Positions 57,120-64,000 of a DNA stretch of 64,000 bases are shown piece after piece. The notes below the pieces were generated by a model. That model was not told where the DNA came from and did not search any database. It was given only the letters and a program-made list of their open reading frames with translations. The stretch comes from Hyphomicrobiales bacterium (GTDB lineage: Bacteria > Pseudomonadota > Alphaproteobacteria > Rhizobiales > JACESI01). The position numbers and the translations under genes were made by a program. The stretch is from contig JACESI010000009.1 of NCBI GenBank assembly GCA_013911885.1, positions 28,349 to 92,348 on the forward strand. Direction: 5' to 3'. Positions within the stretch are counted from its first letter, which is position 1; every line of letters starts with the position of its first letter.

Positions 57120-57229
57120 AGGGGTACCCTTGTTTTTGCCCGTCGACTGGTCGTTTTCGCGGCACGGGACGTTGTCGTTCAATCATAAGGCGCTTTGACC
57201 GATCACACAATATTCAACACCGGGATGTA

Positions 57230-57280
57230 TTGACCGATCGGTATAAGAATTCTAAAAAAGTTTATACCAATCGGTATAAA
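57230..57280. promoter_or_regulatory. TetR operator pair in the divergent promoter region
   Basis: TTTATACCAATCGGTATAAA (57261-57280) is a perfect palindrome with eight-base arms. ACCGATCGGTATAA (57233-57246) repeats its right part, ACC-R-ATCGGTATAA, 32 bases upstream and contains its own perfect palindrome ACCGATCGGT. A -35-like TTGACC starts at 57230. Occupancy would block transcription both ways. Confidence 0.8.
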
Positions 57281-57311
57281 CAAGCAACAGGCCATCCTAA
57301 AGGACCTTCCC

Positions 57312-57860
57312 ATGACCGACTTCAAAACCCATACAATCGATTCCGCTCCCGCCGCCGCCCGACCTTTGCTTGAAGGCGCAAAGGCGAATTTCGGCTTCCT
57401 GCCCAATCTTCTTGGTACTATGGCGACAGCGCCCGCAACGCTTGAGGGCTATCTGACGATTACCGGAATTTTCAACAAGACCAATCTCAGCGAGACGGAG
57501 CGCCAGATCATTCTGATGACCAACAACCGGCTCAACGGTTGCGAATATTGCATGGCGGCGCATACGACACTGTCAAAGATGGGGGGCGTGCCGCAGGATG
57601 TGATCGACGCGCTGCGCAACAATACCGCCATTGCAGACAGGAAACTTGAGGCCCTGCGCATGTTCACGGCAGAAGTGAACCAGACCCGCGGTCATCCCTC
57701 GAAGACCACAACGGATAATCTTCTGGCTGCGGGATATACTGAACAGACCATTCTCGAGGTCATCCTCGGTACGGCGATGAAGCTTCTTTCGAACTATGTG
57801 AACCACATCACGAAAACCGAAGTTGATGGCGTCTTCCAGGCGAATGCCTGGACAGCCTAA
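57312..57860 (+). CDS. Carboxymuconolactone decarboxylase/AhpD-family protein
   Basis: The 182-residue all-helical protein has the redox motif CEYCMAAH with Cys77, Cys80 and His84, as in AhpD-like peroxidases. Upstream blocks GFLPNLLGTMATAP and ILMTNNRLNG are typical. It reduces peroxides or repairs thiols; no AhpC partner is next to it. AAGGA precedes the ATG. The TetR protein encoded opposite almost certainly controls it. Confidence 0.9.
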   Translation: MTDFKTHTIDSAPAAARPLLEGAKANFGFLPNLLGTMATAPATLEGYLTITGIFNKTNLSETERQIILMTNNRLNGCEYCMAAHTTLSKMGGVPQDVIDALRNNTAIADRKLEALRMFTAEVNQTRGHPSKTTTDNLLAAGYTEQTILEVILGTAMKLLSNYVNHITKTEVDGVFQANAWTA

Positions 57861-57893
57861 CGGCCTGCCGCAAGGTCAGCGGCCAGCATGATG

Positions 57894-57926
57894 AAAAGGC
57901 CCGCCTGATCCGGGGCGGGCCTTTTT
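57894..57926 (+). terminator. Rho-independent terminator of the AhpD-like gene
   Basis: AAAAGGCCCGCC (57894-57905) pairs with GGCGGGCCTTTT (57914-57925) around an eight-base loop, followed by T. It lies 33 bases after the AhpD-like stop codon. Confidence 0.93.
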
Positions 57927-58084
57927 CGTTTGTGTCGAACGGGTTTCACGCCCATCGTCCGGTGTCTCACGGAGAGGCGGGATAATTCGCGAATTGGCCT
58001 TTGCGTTTGCCGGGATGCATGGTAGGGACACCCGTCAACAGCCAAAGGCTACACACGATCCAAACGCCTTTCGGCGTCGTGTAA

Positions 58085-59602
<1,518 letters not shown>

Positions 59603-59608
59603 TCAGAC

Positions 59609-60037
59609 ATGGATCAGTCGCTTATTTTCTGGCCGATGATCGCCCATGTTGTTCTCATCATGATCGTTTATCTTGAACTTGGCCGCCGCCGCTATCTCGC
59701 GGGCAAGGCCGGGCAGATCCGCTATTCCGATTACCGCGTTGTCGGTGCCAAGGCAGAGCCTGAATCCTGCGGCAAGGCGGCGCGCAACATCGTCAACAAT
59801 TTCGAGTTGCCGATGCTCTTTCATATTGTCGCGATGGCGCTTTTTCTGACCAATCTCGCAAGCCTGCCGCAGCTTGTTCTGGCTTGGCTGTTTGTCGTAA
59901 GCCGCTATCTGCACTCGCTGGTGCATCTCACCGGCAACAACGTCAAGCATCGTGCCACCTGGTTCTTTCTTGGCTTCTTCGTTCTTGCCGCGATGTGGGT
60001 GCTGTTTGCGCTCAGCCTTTCCGCGGACACGCTCTGA
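59609..60037 (+). CDS. MAPEG-family membrane protein
   Basis: The 142-residue protein has four hydrophobic segments. RNIVNNFELPMLFHIVAMAL near residue 60 is the family motif with the conserved Glu/Phe-Glu-Leu-Pro. Eukaryotic members are glutathione or leukotriene-linked enzymes; bacterial ones are mostly of unknown activity. It lies six bases after guaB, and its TGA overlaps the next ATG, so guaB-MAPEG-rsmB are co-translated. Confidence 0.87.
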   Translation: MDQSLIFWPMIAHVVLIMIVYLELGRRRYLAGKAGQIRYSDYRVVGAKAEPESCGKAARNIVNNFELPMLFHIVAMALFLTNLASLPQLVLAWLFVVSRYLHSLVHLTGNNVKHRATWFFLGFFVLAAMWVLFALSLSADTL

Positions 60038-61341
60038 TGCGCCTCGGTGGACGTCTGGAAGCGGCGATTGACGTGATCAAGGAAGTCGAAGGTCGCAAAC
60101 GGCCGATTTCCGAAGCGCTCAGGGATTGGGGGACGAGCCATCGGTTTGCAGGTTCCGGCGACCGGGCGGCCATCGGCAATCTGGTCTATGACGTCTTCCG
60201 CAAGCGCCGCTCGCTTTCCTGGCGCATGGATGACGACCGCGCGCCTGCTCGGGTCCATGCCGCCCTTTTCACCGATTGGGGCTACACGCCGGAAAAACTC
60301 AAAGCCGAACTCGAGGGCGACAAGTTTGCCCCGCCAGCCTTATCTGAAAAGGCGCTTGCCGCCTTTCAGAGCCGGGTGATTACCGATGCGCCAGATGCGG
60401 TTCAGGCGGATTTGCCCGACTGGCTCGCCGCGATTTTTGCCGATAATTTTGAAGAAGAATGGATTGCGGAAGGTCGCGGCTTCGCTGAACGCCCGCCGCT
60501 TGACATCCGTGTCAACACCCTCAAATCGGACCGCAACACGGTCGAGCGCGCGCTGTCGGGCCTGAAGCCCAAGAAAAGCACCATTGCGCGCGAGGGTCTG
60601 CGCATCAGGCCGGGCACCGGGCCGTCGCGTCTTCCCAATCTTGTGGTCGAGGAAGGCTATATCAAAGGCTGGTTCGAGATTCAGGACGAAGGCAGCCAGA
60701 TTGCCGCTGATCTGGTTTTCGCCCGCCCTGGCGAAACCGTTCTCGATTATTGTGCGGGTGCGGGCGGCAAGACACTGGCGCTTTCGGCTGTGATGGAAAA
60801 CCGCGGCAAAATCCACGCCTTCGACGCGGACAAGCATCGCCTCGCCGCGATCTATGACCGGGTCGTTCGCGCCGGATGCGGCAATGTCGAGATTCACGCA
60901 CCGACCGGCGAAAGCGGCGTGGAACCGCTCGCCCCTCTCATCGGGCGGATGGACCGCGTCGTGGTTGATGCGCCATGCAGCGGCAGCGGCACCTGGCGAC
61001 GCCACCCGGAGGCGAAATGGAAGCTCAGCCCCAAAGCTGTCGCAAAACGGGTTGAGGAACAGGCGGCGGTTCTTGAAGAGGCGGCGCTTTATGTCCGCCC
61101 CGGCGGTTACCTCGTCTACATCACCTGTTCTGTCCTCAAGGCGGAGAACGAGGATCAGATCCTCGCCTTTGCTGAAATGAACGCCGATTTCGAGATCGTC
61201 TCTGTGGGCGAAGTCTGGCAGGATCTTTTCGGCTTCGATAAGCCGAAGCCATGGTCGTCCGATCTCAACTCCGTGACGCTCACGCCCGCCTCGACCGGTA
61301 CGGACGGTTTTTTTGTGGCCGTTCTCTGGCGCGTCGACTGA
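60037..61341 (+). CDS. RsmB/NOP-family RNA (cytosine-5) methyltransferase
   Basis: The 434-residue enzyme has a NusB-like N-terminal helical region (about 1-140) and a Rossmann methyltransferase domain: ETVLDYCAGAGGKTLALSAV near residue 231 (SAM), RVVVDAPCSGSGTWRRHPEAKW near 306 with the helper Cys, and YLVYITCSVLKAENEDQI near 362 with the catalytic Cys. RsmB modifies 16S C967; substrate here is inferred. The ATG overlapping the MAPEG stop is chosen; a frame extending upstream is rejected. Confidence 0.92.
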   Translation: MRLGGRLEAAIDVIKEVEGRKRPISEALRDWGTSHRFAGSGDRAAIGNLVYDVFRKRRSLSWRMDDDRAPARVHAALFTDWGYTPEKLKAELEGDKFAPPALSEKALAAFQSRVITDAPDAVQADLPDWLAAIFADNFEEEWIAEGRGFAERPPLDIRVNTLKSDRNTVERALSGLKPKKSTIAREGLRIRPGTGPSRLPNLVVEEGYIKGWFEIQDEGSQIAADLVFARPGETVLDYCAGAGGKTLALSAVMENRGKIHAFDADKHRLAAIYDRVVRAGCGNVEIHAPTGESGVEPLAPLIGRMDRVVVDAPCSGSGTWRRHPEAKWKLSPKAVAKRVEEQAAVLEEAALYVRPGGYLVYITCSVLKAENEDQILAFAEMNADFEIVSVGEVWQDLFGFDKPKPWSSDLNSVTLTPASTGTDGFFVAVLWRVD

Positions 61342-61509
61342 GGTATTAACCTTCTCTGAACCACGCTTCCTAACCTTCCCCTAAGAGTGCTGTGCGATGG
61401 TCGCCCAACGCTGGCCATGACATCGCTTCGCGCTGCATCGGTCCTGTGAGACGCCTTCGAAAAGGCGACAATAAACGCATTGGGGCGCATTCTAGGCTTG
61501 AAGGGACGG

Positions 61510-61614
61510 ATGATGACGGTTCAGAAGAAATCAGGTTTCTTTTTCTGGTTCCTCTCGACGATCATTCTTTTGAATGTCTATGTTCTGATCTCGCTCGCGA
61601 ACTATATGTCTTAA
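61510..61614 (+). CDS. Small single-span membrane peptide (34 residues)
   Basis: The product begins MMTVQKKSGFFFWF, carries a basic head (QKK), a hydrophobic stretch of about 22 residues (FFFWFLSTIILLNVYVLIS) and a short polar end, ending NYMS. AAGGGA lies seven bases before the first ATG. This is the typical shape of a small inner-membrane peptide with its N-terminus inside. Function unknown; it lies between the RNA methyltransferase and tspO. Confidence 0.6.
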   Translation: MMTVQKKSGFFFWFLSTIILLNVYVLISLANYMS

Positions 61615-61687
61615 GCGAGACAAGAAGCGCAGACGGGATTGATGCCCTCCCGACTGATCCAATCCCTGCTCGGAACAAAGGCAGCCC

Positions 61688-62143
61688 GTGAAACACTGGA
61701 AGACCTATGCCGCCTTCATCGCCATCACTTTTGCGGTCGGCTTTCTGTCAGCGGCGGTGTCGGCGCCGGATGCATGGTATGAGGGCCTGAAGAAACCCTG
61801 GTTCAATCCGCCGAACTGGGTCTTCCCGATCGCATGGACGATCCTTTATGTCTTCATCGGCGTGGCTGGCGGGCGAATCTGGGTCGCAGGTCTCTTGGGT
61901 TTGCCGTTTCTGTTCTGGCTGGCCCAGATGGGGTTCAACGGCCTCTGGTCGTTTCTCTTCTTCAATCAGCACGCGCCCGCACTCGCGCTCATTGATGCCG
62001 TGCTCATGCTTGCGGCCATCATCGGCTTCATTCTGACCACCTGGCGCCCGGTGCCGCTGGCCGCGCGCCTGTTCCTGCCCTATGCGGCCTGGGTCGCCTT
62101 CGCGACCTTTCTCAACGGGGTGATCGTTTTCCTGAACCGCTGA
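61688..62143 (+). CDS. tspO: TspO/MBR-family tryptophan-rich sensory protein
   Basis: The 151-residue protein has five helices. WYEGLKKPWFNPPNWVFPIAWTILYVFIGVAGGRIW (about 30-65) is the diagnostic stretch, followed by NGLWSFLFF near 90. TspO binds porphyrins and related ligands and affects stress and pigment control. The start is GTG with AAAGG upstream. No carotenoid or bacteriochlorophyll genes are nearby, so the partner pathway is unknown. Confidence 0.93.
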   Translation: MKHWKTYAAFIAITFAVGFLSAAVSAPDAWYEGLKKPWFNPPNWVFPIAWTILYVFIGVAGGRIWVAGLLGLPFLFWLAQMGFNGLWSFLFFNQHAPALALIDAVLMLAAIIGFILTTWRPVPLAARLFLPYAAWVAFATFLNGVIVFLNR

Positions 62144-62219
62144 GACTTCACCGCTTGTTTCCGGTGAATTAGCGGTTATCCATGTTGTCAGTGACCTTCA
62201 CTTCAACTAATCAGCGTTC

Positions 62220-63782
62220 ATGACCCCAGACACTCATCCTGATACCATTCTCATCGTCGATTTCGGCTCTCAAGTCACTCAGCTTATCGCACGCCGGGTG
62301 CGCGAAGCCGGTGTTTACTGCGAGATAATCCCCTTTCAACTGGCCGAAGCAGGTTTCCACAGACTGAAGCCGAAAGGCATTATCCTCTCCGGCGGTCCGG
62401 CCTCGACCGGCGAAATCGACAGTCCGCGCGCGCCCCAGGCGATTTTCGACAGCGGCCTGCCGGTGCTCGGCATCTGCTACGGCCAGATGACCATGTGCGT
62501 GCAGCTTGGCGGTCAGGCGGAAACATCCGACCACCGGGAATTCGGTCGCGCCAGCGTATCGGTGAAGAAAAACTGTGCTCTGTTCGACGGCGTCTGGAAC
62601 GCCGGATCGACCCATCAGGTCTGGATGAGCCACGGCGACCGTGTCAACGCGCTTCCGGAAGGCTTCGAGGTTTTCGCCTCATCCGAAAACGCACCCTTCG
62701 CGGCCTTCGGCAATGAGGCAAGGAAATATTACGGCTTCATGTTTCACCCGGAAGTTGTTCACACGCTCAGCGGCGCAGAGCTTCTTGCAAATTTCGTACG
62801 CCGCATCTGCGGCTGTTCCGGCGGCTGGACCATGGGCGCCTACCGCGAACAGGCGGTTGCCGCGATCCGCGAACAGGTTGGCGACAAGCGGGTTATTTGC
62901 GGCCTTTCAGGCGGCGTCGACAGCGCGGTTGCCGCCGTTCTGATCCATGAAGCGATCGGCGATAAGCTGACCTGTATTTTTGTCGATCACGGCCTGATGC
63001 GTCAGAACGAAGGCGAGGAAGTCGTCTCGCTCTTCCGCGGCCAGTTTAACATCCCGCTCGTTCACGTCGATGCGGCGGATCTCTTCATCAACGCGCTGGA
63101 GGGCGAATCCGACCCTGAGACGAAGCGCAAGACCATCGGGCGGCTTTTCATCGAAGTCTTTGAAGCGGAAGCGAAAAAACTCGGTGGCGCGGATTTTCTC
63201 GCGCAAGGAACACTCTATCCCGATGTGATCGAAAGCGTTTCGTTCACGGGCGGTCCTTCGGTCACGATCAAATCGCACCATAATGTCGGCGGCCTGCCGG
63301 AACGCATGAACATGAAGCTCGTCGAGCCTTTGCGCGAATTGTTCAAGGACGAGGTGCGCGCCCTTGGCCGCGAACTTGGCATTCCCGAACATTTCGTCGG
63401 CCGCCACCCGTTTCCGGGGCCAGGCCTCGCCATCCGCTGCCCTGGTGGCATCACACGCGAGAAACTCGACATATTACGTCAGGCGGATGCGATCTACCTT
63501 GATGAAATCCGCAAGGCGGGGCTTTATGATCATATCTGGCAGGCTTTTGCCGTGCTTCTGCCAGTGCAGACGGTGGGCGTCATGGGCGATGGGCGGACCT
63601 ATGAATTCGTCTGCGCCCTGCGCGCTGTAACATCGGTCGATGGCATGACGGCTGATTTCTACCCCTACTCGATGGAGTTTCTGGGCCGCGCCGCAACGCG
63701 GATCATCAACGAAGTCCGCGGCATCAACCGCGTGGTCTATGATGTGACGAGCAAACCGCCGGGTACGATTGAGTGGGAATGA
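62220..63782 (+). CDS. guaA: GMP synthase (glutamine-hydrolysing)
   Basis: The 520-residue enzyme turns XMP into GMP. The amidotransferase half has Cys86 in GICYGQMTM and the FHPEVVHT His-Glu pair near residue 179. The PP-loop [11 protein letters not shown] near residue 230 begins the ATP pyrophosphatase half, and the dimerisation domain ends with PPGTIEWE, as expected. The full length is present. A strong ribosome-binding site is not visible. Confidence 0.97.
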   Translation: MTPDTHPDTILIVDFGSQVTQLIARRVREAGVYCEIIPFQLAEAGFHRLKPKGIILSGGPASTGEIDSPRAPQAIFDSGLPVLGICYGQMTMCVQLGGQAETSDHREFGRASVSVKKNCALFDGVWNAGSTHQVWMSHGDRVNALPEGFEVFASSENAPFAAFGNEARKYYGFMFHPEVVHTLSGAELLANFVRRICGCSGGWTMGAYREQAVAAIREQVGDKRVICGLSGGVDSAVAAVLIHEAIGDKLTCIFVDHGLMRQNEGEEVVSLFRGQFNIPLVHVDAADLFINALEGESDPETKRKTIGRLFIEVFEAEAKKLGGADFLAQGTLYPDVIESVSFTGGPSVTIKSHHNVGGLPERMNMKLVEPLRELFKDEVRALGRELGIPEHFVGRHPFPGPGLAIRCPGGITREKLDILRQADAIYLDEIRKAGLYDHIWQAFAVLLPVQTVGVMGDGRTYEFVCALRAVTSVDGMTADFYPYSMEFLGRAATRIINEVRGINRVVYDVTSKPPGTIEWE

Positions 63783-64000
63783 TTCAGGCCCATCCGGCGC
63801 TATCCTACAGCACGTCAGAATACGCCATAACGCACTGATACAGAAAACAAAATCATCCAACCACGTTCGGGGACTATCGGCCGGCAGAGATCGTTGATGA
63901 CGTACTCGCTGACGGTCCGGTTCCCCATTGCAAACTCGGACTTTGTCCGATACCGTCAAGGTCTGAGCGCCATGTGACGGTCTTTTCTTCGACCTAAGAT
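63783..64000. other. End of window, no gene seen
   Basis: About 0.2 kb with no convincing frame, tRNA or terminator. The region after guaA is a known integration hotspot in some gammaproteobacteria, but no integrase or repeat is seen before the window ends. Confidence 0.5.

Noticed and set aside
63474..63959. 161-codon minus-strand frame over the end of guaA
   Set aside because: Mostly antisense to guaA; no motif.

Overview
The window comes from the chromosome of a GC-rich alphaproteobacterium. Supporting features are a hopanoid-forming squalene-hopene cyclase, the nadABC order, a malonate-type TRAP operon with a GntR/FCD regulator, glutathione-dependent formaldehyde oxidation, and a Ppx-RlmE gene pair. 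Genus cannot be read from the sequence; a member of the Hyphomicrobiales or a relative is my best guess. No rRNA, tRNA, CRISPR array, phage or intact insertion sequence was seen.

Layout. 1-3.4 kb: FAD subunit of a molybdenum hydroxylase, a 0.6-kb gene-poor stretch, then shc on the minus strand. 3.6-9.1 kb: GntR/FCD regulator divergent from a TRAP transporter (P, Q, M) and a malonyl-CoA synthetase, i.e. malonate uptake and activation. 9.1-14.9 kb: a CDF metal exporter and a valine-degradation operon (acyl-CoA dehydrogenase, hydroxyisobutyryl-CoA hydrolase, mmsB, mmsA). 14.9-18.9 kb: PH-domain membrane protein, exported YbjN-like protein, an orphan P-II protein, and a divergent FAH-family/VOC-dioxygenase pair. 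19-20.5 kb: an AT-richer segment with a frameshifted outer-membrane protein. 20.5-27.1 kb: proline-rich protein, cyclopropane-fatty-acid synthase-like enzyme, duplicated DUF2061 protein, nadABC. 27.2-33.8 kb: fghA-adhC, an AcuI-type reductase, glutaryl-CoA dehydrogenase, a quinone oxidoreductase.

33.8-44.8 kb is the most interesting part. A GntR/FCD regulator is followed by a ThDP enzyme resembling 2-hydroxyacyl-CoA lyases more than oxalyl-CoA decarboxylase, a formyl-CoA:oxalate CoA-transferase (Frc) homologue, a stand-alone protein like the N-terminal hydrolase domain of 10-formyl-THF dehydrogenase, formate-THF ligase, a universal stress protein, and a tripartite tricarboxylate transporter. 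I infer a route that imports a short 2-hydroxy (or oxalate-like) acid, loads it with CoA from formyl-CoA, cleaves it to formyl-CoA plus a carbonyl product, and feeds the one-carbon unit into folate. The substrate is unknown.

44.8-64 kb: a zeta-toxin-like P-loop protein, an exported protein with two tandem trypsin-like protease domains converging on an exported subtilase, Uup, Ppx-RlmE, a VIT-family transporter, a TetR/ornithine-cyclodeaminase pair with a clear operator facing an AhpD-like gene, and a housekeeping run guaB, MAPEG, RsmB-like methyltransferase, a 34-residue membrane peptide, tspO, guaA.

All family calls are from reading the sequences and remembered motifs; no database search was run.
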